Shown: positions 11,223-23,500 of the stretch, piece after piece
How positions within the stretch are numbered: the first letter of the stretch is position 1
Layout of the letters: every line of letters begins with the position of its first letter
Assembly (NCBI GenBank): GCA_024220525.1
Contig: JAMYWO010000338.1
Location: forward strand, 1-39,053
DNA from: Cochliopodium minus
Taxonomy: Eukaryota; Discosea; Himatismenida; Cochliopodiidae
Length of the DNA stretch: 39,053 bases
Reading direction: 5' to 3'
Translations under genes and position numbers: made by a program
The notes under the pieces: generated by a model
Told to the model about the DNA's origin: nothing
Seen by the model: the letters and a program-made list of their open reading frames with translations, nothing else
The model's database searches: none

Positions 11223-13830
11223 TTAGATAATCGGCTTTGTTGTGTTATTTTCTCTTAAAATTTGTAAAAGTTCGTTCAATGCTGGATCACTTTAAAATTA
11301 ATTAATAATCAATAATAATAATAAAAAAAAAAGAGTTTACCGAATGTTTTCTAATTTTTTGGCGATTGAGGGCAATAACTGAGGAATGTGAAAAGCTAAA
11401 GACAATTTTCTAAAGCTCTCTGCTTTTTGATACAAAATGGTTTTGGAATGAGGAAGTTTCGTTGCCAATTTGATGAAAAAACTTAAAGAAGAATCCAACT
11501 GAGAAAAAGAGGAAACACTTAACAAAGAATTGCTGTTTTCTTTTTTGGTGGTAGTACTATTTTTTGTTTGTGGTTGATTTGTTTGGGTAAAATTAATCTT
11601 GCTAGAGTTATTGTTGGTATTATTGACAGGATTATTAGGAAATTTACTGTTATTTTGAGGAGGTTGATATTGGATAGATTGACTATTATTATTAGAGTTG
11701 AAGCTAGGAGGGAGATTGTTGGGTTGTGCAGTGTTAAGATTGAGGTTGGGACTATTCAAATTCAAAGTTTGGTTGAAGAGGGGAGTATTAGAAATAAAAG
11801 TATTCACAAATGGATAATTATTGTTGTTACTGTTATTGATGCTGCTATTGCTATTATTGTTATTCATGTTGTTAATATTAATATTAGTTGTGCTGTTATT
11901 TGGATTATTATTGAAATTTGTGTTGTTAAGAATATTAACACTTGGGTTAACATTTATATTGACATTGGAACCTTGATTGATTTTATTGATAATAGGACTG
12001 TTGTTGAGATTAGTGTTGGGATTTAAAAGATTAGTGTTGGGATTTAAAAGATTAGTGTTGGGGTTTAAAAGATTGGTGTTGGGGTTTAAAAGATTAGTAT
12101 TTGGATTTAAAAAATTAATGTTTGGATTTGAAGAATTTGAAGGATTAACATGAGAAGAAGGTTTAAAAGTGTTGGTACTTCTGTTAGGAGTGTTGGGATG
12201 TGAAGGGTTTAACAAATTGACATTTTGGCTTTCTATTGTACTTTGACTGTTCTGAATAATATTATTTTTATTGTTTACATTGACATTATTGACATTATTG
12301 ACATTATTGACATTATTGACATTATTGGCATTATTGACATTATTGACATTATTGGCATTATTGACAGTATTAACATTATTACTGTTGGTGATGTTTTGGG
12401 GAGTATTGTTCGGTTGGTTGAGAGAAGGAGAAGGGAGAGGAGGGTTAAGTAAAAAGGAATCAAGATCACCATTCAAGGGGGGAACTCGAAAAGAGTTGAA
12501 AGAAAAAGATTTGTTGGGAAATTGATTAGAAAAAGGTAGAGTAGAAGGTTGGAGGGGGTGGAGGGGATAATTGAAAGAAAAGTTGAGAGGGAAAATAGAA
12601 AGGGAGAGGTAAGAGAGGGAGGGGAAATCTTTTTTAGAGTTTTTAAGATTGGAGTGCACAGATTGCAAAAAAGCAAACTGATTCTCCTCCATCTTCACGA
12701 GAGCAGTGAGCTTGTTCTTCTTGAGGCACTCATTGAACAAAAAAAGAAAAGATTTGTTTTTTTCCAATTCTTCCTTTAAATGATCAATGCTACCAATTTT
12801 GTTGTTAATGCTATTAACATTGTTATTGATGCTATTGATGTTGCTGTTATTGTTAATATTATTAATGTTTTTAATGTTGTTAATGTTAATGTTATTATTA
12901 TTGTTATTGACATTTTCTTTTTTGACAAGAGGATTTTTATTAGAAGAAGAAGAAGGTAGGAAAGGAAGAAGGACGTGTTGGGAAATGCTTTGGAGGCTGC
13001 TGAATTGATTGTTGGGCAAAAACCCGATGATAGTCATGTTGTTGGGGAAGGGATACTTTGGTTGGGGCTTGAGACGGAAAGAAAAGTGTAAGTGTCCAAA
13101 GTATAGTTTGTAGTTTTCTGTTTGGAGGGAGTTTTCAAAGAGATTCTCGATTATCTTTAGCATTTCTTTCTCTATCAGATTTTGTTTTGAAAATATTTGA
13201 TTGGATGGATCATTACTTGTTTTATTAAAGTTTAAAAGTTGGACACTCTTTAACTTTTTCTTGTAAAAAGATTGATTGATCGAATTTTCAGAGAGGATGA
13301 TGAAATGATAAAGAATTGAATGATTGAGGTTTATATTTATAAGATTTTGATTTTCGAATCCCTCTATATTTCTTGATATGTTGATCTTTTTCTTCAATTC
13401 TTTAAGACCATTTATGAAAGCTTAGGTAATGGAATAATTAACAATTATTAATAGTTTAAATTAGAGTAAAATTACAAGTGCAGATGGAAGGATTTTCCAG
13501 AAACCAAATTATTTGCAATGATTGATAAGATATCAACATATCATTAATCATATTTTCCAAATAATTAAGAGATTGTATTAAATCGAGTTTATCTTGTGCC
13601 TTAATGTTTGAAATTTTGTCTTGATGTACTCTCCAATCTGAACTAAGAGGAGATAAGATCTTTGTGAAAGAGGATATTCCCAAAATTACGCATGGACCTT
13701 TATCATTTTCCTCCAATTTATTCAATAATTCATTTATTCCAAAGCTAAAAAGATTTGCTCTATTAAAATTTGAAAAAGATATTTTTTTGGAAATAGAAGC
13801 AGAATTATCAACCAAAATTATAGTTGCCAT
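11223..13830 (-). CDS. INTS14: Integrator complex subunit 14 with long Asn-rich insert
   Basis: Model: complement(join(11223..11289,11341..13420,13476..13830)), 833 residues (human about 518). INTS14 is part of the nuclear Integrator complex, which cleaves nascent snRNA and other Pol II transcripts; with INTS10 and INTS13 it forms a nucleic-acid-binding module. Residues 1-118 start a von Willebrand A domain with an M-I-D-A-S motif D-N-S-A-S. Exon 2 continues with the beta-barrel region, where F-G-H-L, P-x-P and I-G-F-L, then S-x-H-V-L-L-P, match the family. A spacer of some 300 residues rich in Asn, Pro and Ser follows, with N-V-N-N and N-L-L-N-P-N-T repeats. The helical C-terminus resumes at F-F-I-K-L-A-T and finishes in exon 3. 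Family assignment is from motif order; the insert is why it is so long. Confidence 0.82.
12004..12112. repeat. Coding 21-base repeat, N-L-L-N-P-N-T units
   Basis: Five to six near-identical 21-base units encode (-) repeats of N-L-L-N-P-N-T inside the low-complexity insert of the Integrator subunit. Differences between units are silent or conservative, which suggests recent expansion under frame constraint. Confidence 0.8.
12275..12375. repeat. Coding 9- to 12-base repeat, N-V-N-N units
   Basis: A run of TTGACATTA-type units (+ strand) encodes (-) alternating Asn/Val with occasional Ala. It lies in the low-complexity insert of the Integrator subunit and is a coding microsatellite likely to be polymorphic. 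Confidence 0.8.
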
Positions 13831-13921
13831 AAAACTTTACGATTTTATTTTTTATTATGCATATTGTCAAGATTTTTTATTTCAAAATCCTCTTATATTT
13901 GTATAGGAATATATAAAAAAA
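13831..13921. promoter_or_regulatory. 91-base bidirectional promoter, INTS14/BCKDHA
   Basis: Two start codons face away from each other across only 91 bases, so core promoters and 5' UTRs of both genes must overlap here or inside the coding ends. It holds A/T-rich DNA with TATATAAAA-like patches near 13910, but such strings are common in this genome. No factor site can be named. Confidence 0.5.
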
Positions 13922-15421
13922 ATGAAGGTAATAATTAATTCTCTATATTTTATTTTTATCTCATTCAAATTATAGTTGTTTACTAATAAAAGGATATTCA
14001 AAAAAATCAATACTATCAAAAGTTTGAAAAGAAATTATTCCAATGATAGCAAAAAGATCAAATACAATACAGGATCTTGGCTTGATCAATTTCATTTTAC
14101 TCCCAAATTGGTTATTAATGATTTTGATAGAAATGAATTGATTCCAATATATCATGTGATGGATTTGAATGGGAAAGTAATTGATCAAAAACAAGATCCC
14201 AAAGTAAAATTTTTTATCTTATTATTCTCAATAAATTAAAATAATTACAAATGATTTGATTAGCTCGATGAAGAGATGGTTGTGAAAATGTATAAAACAA
14301 TGGTGGAATTGGATAGTATGGATAATATTCTTTATGATATTCAAAGACAAGGAAGAATATCCTTTTATATGACAAATTATGGAGAGGGAGCAACACATAT
14401 CGTAAAAATAATATTTAATAATATTTAATTTATTAGAGTTGGATTATCTAGATAATCTTAATTTTTTTTGATTTGTTTGAGAATCTTTTATTAATTTTGG
14501 AAATAGGGAAGTGCAGCTGCTTTAAACAATGATGATGTTGTTTTTGGACAATACAGAGAAGCTGGAGTGTTATTGTGGAGAGGATTCCAATTGAGTGAAT
14601 TTTTGAATCAATGTTACTCCAATAAAGATGATTATGGTAAGGGAAGACAAATGCCCGTGCATTATGGAAAGGCAGAGTTGAATTTTCAAACAATTTCATC
14701 TCCCCTCGGAACACAAATTTCCCAAGCAAGTGGATCTGGTTACGCACAAAAATTGATGGGAAAAAAGAATTGTACCATCTGTTATTTTGGTGATGGAGCT
14801 GCAAGTGAAGGAGATTTTCATGCAGCTATGAACTTTGCTGCAACCTTAGAATGTCCCACAATCTTCTTTTGCAGAAACAATGGTTACGCAATTTCCACAC
14901 CTGTTAATGAACAATACAGAGGAGATGGTATCGCATCCAGAGGATATGGATATGGTATGGATACCCTCAGAATTGATGGAAATGATATCTGGGCTGTTTA
15001 CAATGCCACCAAATTGGCAAAAGAAATAGCTATCGAAAAGTCCAGACCTGTCTTGATCGAAGCCATGACCTACAGAATCGGACACCATTCTACTTCCGAT
15101 GATTCTTCAAGATACAGATCAATTGAAGAAGTGGATAAAGTCAAAGAAACCAACAATCCTTTGTACAGATTGACCCAATACATGAAAGTGAGAAAAATTT
15201 GGAAAGATGAATACGAAAATCATGGAAAAGAAGTCAGAAAACAAGTCATTGCTGAATTACGTATCGCTGAAGCAAAGAAGAAACCAGGAATTGATAATAT
15301 GTTCACAGATGTTTATGATAAACTTCCTAACAATTTGAAGGAACAACAAAATGAAATGAAAGCCCATTTAAACAAATATGCACAAGAATACAAACAAATC
15401 TTGGAGAATTTTGAAAATTAA
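13922..15421 (+). CDS. BCKDHA: Branched-chain 2-oxoacid dehydrogenase E1 alpha, mitochondrial
   Basis: Model: join(13922..13927,13976..14203,14264..14401,14507..15421), 428 residues (human 445). With E1-beta it decarboxylates the 2-oxoacids of Leu, Ile and Val on thiamine diphosphate and passes the acyl group to E2 in the mitochondrial matrix. The first exon codes only Met-Lys. The start is supported by the N-terminus it gives: basic, hydroxyl-rich, no acid until about residue 26, with R-N-Y-S as a likely cleavage zone. The thiamine motif runs from G219-D-G to N-N-G near 248. [11 protein letters not shown] and the regulatory loop H-H-S-T-S-D-D-S-S near 317-326 are intact, including the Ser that BCKD kinase phosphorylates in animals. 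No break is seen. Its partner subunits are not in the window. Confidence 0.95.
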
Positions 15422-15592
15422 TTTTCTATCTTGCAATAAGGGTTTTTAATATTATTTCAGCTAATTAAAAATCAAAATCCAGAAATTATTTTTTTCTCAT
15501 TCACTTCTTTTTTGAAAAGGAAAAAGGATTTTCAGAAAATGAATATATTTATAAAAAATTATAAAAAAAATTGAAAAGATAATAAAAGGTAA

Positions 15593-16901
15593 ATGGAAAA
15601 TAATGGAGATTCTTTACAAACAGGATTAGAATTGGTCAGAAAAGCCATTCAATTTGATAATGAAAAGAATTTTAATAGCGCAATTCAACATTATAATCTT
15701 TCTCTCAATTATTTTGATCTCGTACTTAAAGGTGAATTAAAATTTTAAAATTTCAATTTAATTTAAATTACCACATATAGATGTCAGACAACAAGACAAA
15801 TGGAATATAGTCCAACAAAAGGTAATTGAATATCAGAGAAGAAGAAATGAATTAGCAGAAATTTTGGGAACAAGCCAGAATATTCCACAAATTCCAGAAA
15901 ATGAATCATTGACCACCATTTTGGAAAGAGCATTTCAATTGGTAGATAAATCGAAAATCGAAGAATTGAATAATAATAAGCAACAACAATTAGATCTTTT
16001 GACAAAAGCATTGGATTTATTTTTCATTGTTTATAACAAAGAAACAGAAAGAGACCTCAAAAAAGAAGTCGAAAATTATCTAAGAGATTATACTCAAAAA
16101 GCTGAAAAAGTAAAAGAAGAAATATCCAGAAATTCAATCTCTTTCCAACCACATAACAACACCACAATAACAATCCAATATCCTCCCAATAACATCAACA
16201 ATCAACAAAACAATTACCCTCCAAATTATTCCCTTCAACCTATTCCTGTTCAAAACAGTACCCCTCCACCAAACAAATTCTTCGGATCACAAAAAGAGAG
16301 TAAAAAAAAGCTTTTTTTAAACAACTTTAAAAATATATTTATATTTTTTATAAATGACAAACATAAATGATTTTCAAGAAGAATTCTTTATAAATTTTCT
16401 AATCTGATTTTCATTTTATTTTTTTTTAAAGTGATACCTTTTGAAACTAATGCAAGAAAAAACTTCCCACCAAGAGACGGAGAAGTGTTTTTGAGCGCAA
16501 AGATAGAAAGAACATTGTTCATTATAGGAGAAGAAATAAAAATTCATATAAACTGCAATAACTTTTCTCCCAAAACAGTTTATTCCATTAAAATCTATTT
16601 GAAAATGACAGAAGATCATTATAGGTACTCAACAAGTAAAGACAAGCCTACTTGTGTTACAGAAACGAAAAAGATTAACCCTCTTGTTTTCACTGCTGGT
16701 TCTGTTTTTCCTTTACAAAAAGGTTTAAAGTTTAGAGGTGATGTTTTCTACTCTTTGAATTGGGTCGGTGGTATTCCACCAACCAAACGAGATTCTGGTG
16801 TTTTGATAAGGGAGTACGAACTTGTTGTTAGTGCTGTTGTCAAAAAAGCTCAAAATTTAAGGTTGCGAATCCCAATTAACTTGAAAGAAAATAATAATTA
16901 A
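15593..16901 (+). CDS. Protein with two MIT-like domains and an arrestin-like domain
   Basis: Model: join(15593..15731,15781..16299,16432..16901), 375 residues. Residues 6-78 and about 100-180 look like MIT three-helix bundles: each has A-I-x-x-Y or A-L-D-L-F patterns and ends in a charged helix, the second as Y-x-x-K-A-E-x-V-K-E-E-I. MIT domains bind ESCRT-III tails on endosomes. A Pro/Asn/Gln-rich linker follows. The C-terminal 160 residues, coded by exon 3, resemble an arrestin C-domain: I-x-R-x-L-F-I-I-G-E-E-I, then G-I-P-P-T, then Y-E-L-V-V and I-P-I-N-L. An arrestin N-domain is not seen. The order suggests an adaptor for sorting receptors at ESCRT sites (inference). MIT-1 is firm; MIT-2 and arrestin are pattern-based. 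The gene lies 171 bases after the BCKDHA stop, on the same strand. Confidence 0.7.
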
Positions 16902-17072
16902 AAATTTTTAAAGGGAGTCAAATCTTTTTTAAATTAAAAGGAGTTCACAATTTGAACTTTGGATTATCATTCATTTTCTTTGTTCAAAATCAAATTAAAA
17001 ATCCCTCAGAAAAAATGATCTATGAAAAATTAGTAATTTTAAATTATAAAGAAAAAAAAAAAATAGTCTTGA

Positions 17073-17794
17073 ATGTCTTACAATGGTGTTGGTTTAAACA
17101 CTCCAAGAGGAAGTGGTATATTATTCTTTTATTTGGCACAAATTATAAACAATAACATTATATGAACACAGTATTGAAATAAAAATTTGTTCTGAGGATA
17201 ATAATATATAAATTTTTCATAGGTACTAGTGGACATATAAGCAAAAATAAAAGCTTTGTTGGAACAAGGAAACATAAACAAGTATGGTCTGACTCAAAAC
17301 CAACAAATAATTCAAATAATAAAAAACATCAAAATAATTCAAATACATCATCAACACCAAAAGATAATGAGCTTCTTGAACATCAAAAAAAAAGAATGAT
17401 TGAAGTTGAATTAATGGAATGGGCAGAAATTCAAAGAATAAATGAAAAAGAAATTGGAGAAGAAGCTTATGTAGAAATTTTGAACAATAAAAGAAAAGAA
17501 TTGTTGAAGAAACATGAAAATAATAGCATTTCTGTTTATGATAAAAATAAAGATTCAGATCAACCTTTTAATAAACCCCATGCAAATAGATTTGGATATG
17601 CAGCCAAAATTGATAGAGACTATAAAGAGGGGGCATCTTTTGATAGAGAATTGCAAGAAAAAAAGAGACAAGAACGTTTATCTAATCATAAAAAAAGAAA
17701 TAAATCCTCTTCTTCTGATTCTTCTTCTGATTCTTCATCTGATTCTTCTGATTCCTCATCCGAAGAGAAAAGTAAAAAGAAAAAGAAAAAATAG
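17073..17794 (+). CDS. CWC21: CWC21/SRRM2-type spliceosome protein
   Basis: Model: join(17073..17115,17223..17794), 204 residues. The N-terminus M-S-Y-N-G-V-G-L-N-T-P-R-G-S-G-T-S-G is the hallmark of Cwc21/SRRM2, which sits in the catalytic spliceosome near PRP8 and the exon. An intron splits the Gly codon of G-S-G. The cwf21 helix follows at about residues 72-125, starting L-L-E-H-Q-K-K-R. The C-terminus has an Arg/Lys-rich stretch, then Ser-Asp repeats and a lysine end, in place of the long RS domain of animal SRRM2. Length is nearer yeast Cwc21 (135) than SRRM2. The many A/T-rich introns of this window are the kind of substrate it would act on. Confidence 0.92.
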
Positions 17795-17976
17795 AGAATT
17801 AATTAAATCATTATCACCAAATTAAACATCAATTTTACTTCAATTTAAACATTCTTTCATCCAACAGCTAGCAATTGAAGATTTTCTTAATTTACAATAA
17901 TTATATAAATATAATAATAAATAATAATAATAAATATTAAAAAAATTGAAATTATACTTCAATACTCAAAAGAATA

Positions 17977-19290
17977 ATGGAAAATCATGATGATTGGCAA
18001 GTCCCAGTTTCTAAAAAATCAATGAGAACAAGTAATCCAATCAGAAATATTGTTGATAGGCTAGTATTCCCTAAAAATCCCCCAAAACCAATCATTCATT
18101 TATCGATTGGTAATAATTAGAAATAATTTAAATTAATATTTAAGAATTTTCATACTATTTTCTTCTAATTCTTAAATTATTATTATATTTTTCAATTTAA
18201 AGGTGATCCAACGAGATGTTCCTCCCTCCCTATTCCAAATTCTGCAAAGGAATCTATTCCAAAAAGATTAAACGAAGGAAAGTTTAACGGATATGGACCA
18301 TCCATGGGATATGATCACATAAGAGAATCTGTTGCAAAAAGTTTGACAAAAGAAACTCTATATAACAAAGATGATATAATCATTGGCTCGGGTTGCAGTC
18401 ATGCTTTGGATATGGCGTTTGCAACTTTATTTGAAGAAGGTACAAATATTTTAATTCCTAAACCTGGATTTTCACTTTATCAAACACTCTCACAATACCA
18501 CAATATTGAATACAAATACTATGATTTGATTCCTCAAAAAAATTGGGAAATTGATCTCTCCCATCTCGAGAAATTGATTGATAACAATACAAGAGCTATA
18601 TTGATCAACAATCCATCCAATCCATGTGGATCAAACTTTACAAAAGAACATTTATTGGAAATAATCAAATTGGCTTTAAAACATAAACTCCCTATCATCT
18701 CCGATGAAATTTACGCAGATATGGTATTTAGCGGAGAGTTTTATAGTTGCGCAGAATTGACCAATGAACTCCCTGTTTTGGTTTGTGGGGGTTTATCCAA
18801 AAAATACATGATGCCTGGTTGGAGATTGGGTTGGATTCTCATCCATGATCCTAAAAAGAGAATGAATAATGTGAGAGAGGGTTTGAGAAAAGTGAGCACC
18901 ACCATTCTTGGTGCTAGTTCTTTGGTTCAATCCATTGTGGGGGATGTTATTGAAAACACAGAGAGAGAATATTTTCTTCACAATCTTTCTTTTCTTGCGG
19001 AAAATGCAAAAATCGCTCAACAAAAATTGGGGGATGTTGTTGGTGTCAAAATCATTCCTCCTCAAGCTGCCATGTACATGATGATTGGCATTGAAGTGGA
19101 TAAATTTAAAGATTTCTCGGACGACCTGCAATTTTCTCAACTTCTTTTGAATGAACAATGCGTTTCTATTCTTCCTGGCAAATGTTTTAATTTTGACAAT
19201 TATTTCCGTATCGTATTATGTGTCGAAAGAAACGAGTTCATTGAAGCGATTGACAGAATAAAACAATTCTGCATCAATCATCACAAATAA
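17977..19290 (+). CDS. TAT: Tyrosine aminotransferase-like PLP enzyme
   Basis: Model: join(17977..18109,18203..19290), 406 residues. It is a fold-type I aminotransferase that moves the amino group of tyrosine or related amino acids to 2-oxoglutarate with pyridoxal phosphate. The N-terminus has the TAT pattern W-x-V followed by N-P-I-R-x-I-V and L-S-I-G-D-P-T; the intron splits that Gly. Then come N-P-S-N-P-C-G-S near 182-188, S-D-E-I-Y-A-D (cofactor Asp at about 212), and the Schiff-base lysine K244 in G-L-S-K-K-Y before P-G-W-R-L-G-W. There is no mitochondrial signal, so it is probably cytosolic. Alanine or kynurenine aminotransferases share much of this; TAT is the best fit by the N-terminus. 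The WD40 gene starts 42 bases after its stop codon. Confidence 0.88.
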
Positions 19291-19331
19291 CCAAATTTTT
19301 TTTTTGACAAATTCAAAATAAATTTAAAAAA

Positions 19332-20480
19332 ATGGAAGAACTCCAGATAATCGAAAATAATATTCCTTTAAAATTTACAAAATCCACATATTCAGGTCAT
19401 AATAATTCCATTAATGCTCTCAAATTGAATGAATCTCAAACCATTTTGGCATCAAGTTCTGATAATCAGGTCAGACTTTGGGATTTAAAATCCCAAAAAA
19501 ACAAATCATACCAATGCATTCTATCAAAAGAATTTGAAAACGCTGTAATTCTAAAATATTTTTTTAATCTTTTCTCAATTTTTTCTTTTATCTATCATAA
19601 ATTCACTAAAAAAAGATTGGAAATATCTCTTTTTCTAAAGATATTGAAAGTAATTCATTGTATGTTGCTGTTGGGAATTTGGTAATTTACTTCATAAAAA
19701 GAGATTATCATTTAATAAGATACTATTTTTCTGAAGATTTATTCATTTGATTTGAGAAAGACAAATATAATTTTGAATGAATACAAAGACAAACAACAAA
19801 TCAATAATGAAGAAATCAATGATATTTTGATTTGCAAAGATAATAAATTGATGGCCACATGTGATGATAGTGGACAAGTGAAGATATTTGATTTGCAATC
19901 TAACAAACTTTTTAAAACTTTGGGAAAACATACAAATGTAAAAAAAAAAAATATAATTTAAATTAAAAATTATTATTAATTGTAGATTTGTTCTTCAATC
20001 CAATTCAGTGAAAAAAATAAAGGAGAGATATACAGTGGAGGATTTGATTTTCAAATTTACCAAACAAAATTTGATTTGAAAAAACCAAAAATATTAAATT
20101 CCATTTCCACTGTCAACCCAAATAATAAAGGAAAGTTTAATGTAAACCCTCCATTTGTACATCGTATTTCTTTGAAAGAAGATAGGCTTATAGCAGCAAT
20201 AGGTAGTGGAGAAATTTTTTATTCCGAAAAAAGTTTTTCTACTATTTTTGATGGCCACAGTTTGGCTGTTTGTCAAGTTGAATTTGCTGATTTTGGAAAC
20301 AATTTGTTTGTTTCTGGTGGTTTGGATTGTTTTGTAAAAATTTGGAGTTTTGAAAATCAAAAAAATCATAATCTTCACACTTTTAATGTTAACTCTAAAG
20401 TAAATTGGTTGACTTGTTCAAAAGATAAGATATTTGTTGCCACCCAAAAAAATGAGATTCTTTCTTTTAATGTTTTATAA
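19332..20480 (+). CDS. WDR53: WD40 repeat protein, WDR53-like
   Basis: Model: join(19332..19544,19616..19681,19737..19937,19986..20480), 324 residues (human WDR53 358). WD40 repeats form a beta-propeller for protein binding; WDR53 itself is poorly studied and has been linked to DDB1-CUL4 ligases. The first repeat ends in V-R-L-W-D. The next holds E-I-N-D-I-L then D-D-S-G-Q-V-K-I-F-D-L, close to WDR53's second blade. Later come G-G-F-D-F, a stretch with N-P-P-F-V-H, and G-G-L-D-C-F-V-K-I-W. The final K-V-N-W-L motif matches the WDR53 C-terminus. Exon 2 is only 66 bases and was fixed by frame and by alignment to the family. The long charged insertion of the animal protein is absent. It runs tail-to-tail into ASCC3, 98 bases apart. 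Confidence 0.82.
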
Positions 20481-20578
20481 AACTATTAATTTATTTAAAA
20501 AAAAAAACAATAAACTTTTTTTTTTTTTTGGATTCAATAGATTTTTATTTTATTCTTTGGAAATAAATAGATTGCCTT

Positions 20579-23500
20579 TTACCAAATGTTATCATCACTA
20601 TCATCATATTCATCATAAATATCAACATTTTGGGTTTTTGTTTCAGTGTTTGGAGTTTCAACATTTTCTGTTTTTTTCACGGTTGTGAAGGAGAAGGAAG
20701 CTTGTTGATCAAGTCCTCTGTAACTGTCAGAAATGAGATAGACCATGTAGTTGTATTTTCCTTCTTCTTCAGGTGCTTCAAAAACGAGCTTGGTAGAAGA
20801 AGAAGTCTCAAAGGAAACTCTTTTGAGAGCAATCAAAAGATTGTTTTGAGGATCACCAATGAGAATCCACCATCCTTCTGTCTTCTTTTTTGGAAAGAAG
20901 GGAGTATAGGCGTATTTTGCCTTTTTATTGATTCTGTTTAAGTTGATAACAATTGATATTTCAAAGGAAGTGGCAACTTCAGGATTGTTTTGGGAGGTCA
21001 AGTTTGGAAATTCAAGTTTAAGATCAACGAGAGGAAACGAGTGTATAATTTGGTTAATTTGTTCCAAGTAATCTTTGTTTCCTATGAACTTTTGAAAAAC
21101 TTGTTTTCTTTTTTGGGAAGGAAAGGTTAAAAGTTGAGGCAATGTTTCTACTCCCAAATTAAAGAAAGTGTGGATTATTTGAGGATTGATAAAAGTGATT
21201 TGAAAAAGAGATGAATCTGTTGGCCAGACAGCTTGCATCACGCATTGCAACAATTCCATTATTTTTAATGTAGTAAATAGCCAGCCTGCATCTCCAGCCA
21301 CATCTACCATAGCTAAAAAAAAATTGAATTGAAATTGAAAACAATAAAATCTAAAAATAAGAATAAAAATAACCTTGCATGACACGAATGGATTGATCCA
21401 AAACAGAACGAGTATCAGTGATGTAATCAGAGATAGGGAGGAGAGAACGAGAAAAGTGAGATTGAAAAAGGAGGAAGGCTTTGAGATGAGGAGATTCAAA
21501 ATCGTTGATAGGAAGATCCAACTTTATTGAATCTTCATTAGAAAGTTGGTAATTGAGTTTGTCTTCATTGTGACGTACAGGAAGTTCAGAGTACTCATGT
21601 GATTGACACAAAACCCACAAGAGATCTTCCATTTTACTTTCGTCTTTAATTTCGCTGAAAAAGAGATTTCCAGTTTTATAGTGGAGATAATAAAAAGAAA
21701 CAATTTTTGAAAGGGTGAGTGGATGAATCGAAGAATCTTCGTCTATTTCTATCAAATTTGATCTTTCCAATTCTGAAAGAGTATCATCTATGAGAGTAGA
21801 AAGGTATTCATTGATGGAATCAAAGGTATTTCCTCCTTCCCCTTCTCCTTCTTCTCCACTTATTTCTACTCCATAGTAAGTGGGATTTACAATCAATCTT
21901 CTGAAGAAATAAGTCCATGTCAAATAGTCCATTGCATCTTGTTTCGTTTGAATTGTTCCCGACACTATTTCCGCATTCAAGTGATCATGCAACACTTCTT
22001 TCAATGATGATTCTACTGGAAATGGCTCTGTCATAAACTTTTTGTAATAATCTTTTCTATCTTCTTCGCACAAAATCACTGCCACCTTTCAACAAATAAA
22101 ATTAAAATAATAAATATAAAAAAAAATAATTAAAAATAGAAAAATAATAATAAAATAATAAATATAAAAATAATTAAAAATAGAATAATTCATAAATAAA
22201 ATAATGAATATAAATAATTAAAAATATAACAAATAATTAAAAATGGTTAACAAATATTACTTATTTGAAAAGTAAAAATATAAAAGTATTATACACCACT
22301 CTTGTCGAATTGAGGTCTTCCTGCACGACCCATCATTTGCAACAAATCAGTGATATTGTAAGGTTTGTAAGATTTAGTTTTTGGATCAAAAAATTCACAC
22401 CCTTTAATGACCACAAGATGAGCAGGCAAGTTGACACCCCAAGCCAAAGTAGCAGTGGATATTAAAATTTGAATTTTTTCTTGAGAAAACAATTGTTCCA
22501 CTAATGTACGATCTGAAAGAGACAACCTTTTATTAAAAAAAAATTAGCGATTAATTATTTATTATGAAAATTATTATTTTAACAATTTACTATTTTAATT
22601 TTTATTATTTTTTTTTATTTTTTATTTATTTTTATATTTTTAAATTGCAATAGGTAAAAAAAAAAATTAATAAAAAATTTGTACCCAGCATGATGGATAC
22701 CAACACCAAATTCTAAACAGTCTCTCAAACATTTATCTTTGACTTTTTTTAAAAGAGGATCAAGGAGAGAAGGATCAAGGTTAAGAAATTGTTTTGGATT
22801 ATCATTAAGAGAAGCGAGTTGAATGAGATCAATGGCAGTAAGACGAGTTTGTCTTCTAGAAGAAACAAAAACAAGAACAGGTTTAATAGGGGAATGGGTG
22901 AGAATGGATTCATAAGCAGGTTTATTCATTTTTTGCATTCTAGGACAATAATGTTTTCCTTCAAACCCCTGTATGTGTATTTCTATGTTTACTGGTCTCA
23001 CACTTGGATGAAAATTGTATAATCCTGCATATCCCGGTATTCCCAACCAATCTCCCAAGTCTCTCGCATTTGCCAATGCTGTCGACAATCCTATTTTAAA
23101 ATAAGTGTTTAATTTTTTCAACATTATTTTAACTTTTTATTATTTTATATAATCAAATATTATTTTATATAATTGAATATAATTAAATATTATAAATATT
23201 TTATATAATAAATTTTAAAAATATTTTTAAAAATAATTATAATTATAATTATATATTTAATTATATTGAATATAATTAAATATTATAAATTATTTTTTTA
23301 TAATTTACCTAAAATACGAATGTTGTTTTCAGTTTTGGAAGAAATATATCTCATTCTGGAAACAATGACTTCCAAAATAGGACCTCTTTCCTCACCAAGG
23401 AGATGGATTTCATCAATGATTACCAAACCAACAGATTTGACATAACTTCTGTTTTGCCAACTTCTACTGATTCCATCCCATTTTTCAGGGGTAGTGGTGA

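Noticed and set aside
12225-12525. Long + strand frames rich in Leu/Ile/Thr opposite the Integrator gene.
   Set aside because: They are mirror frames of the N-V-N-N coding repeat. The - strand has the conserved protein on both sides.
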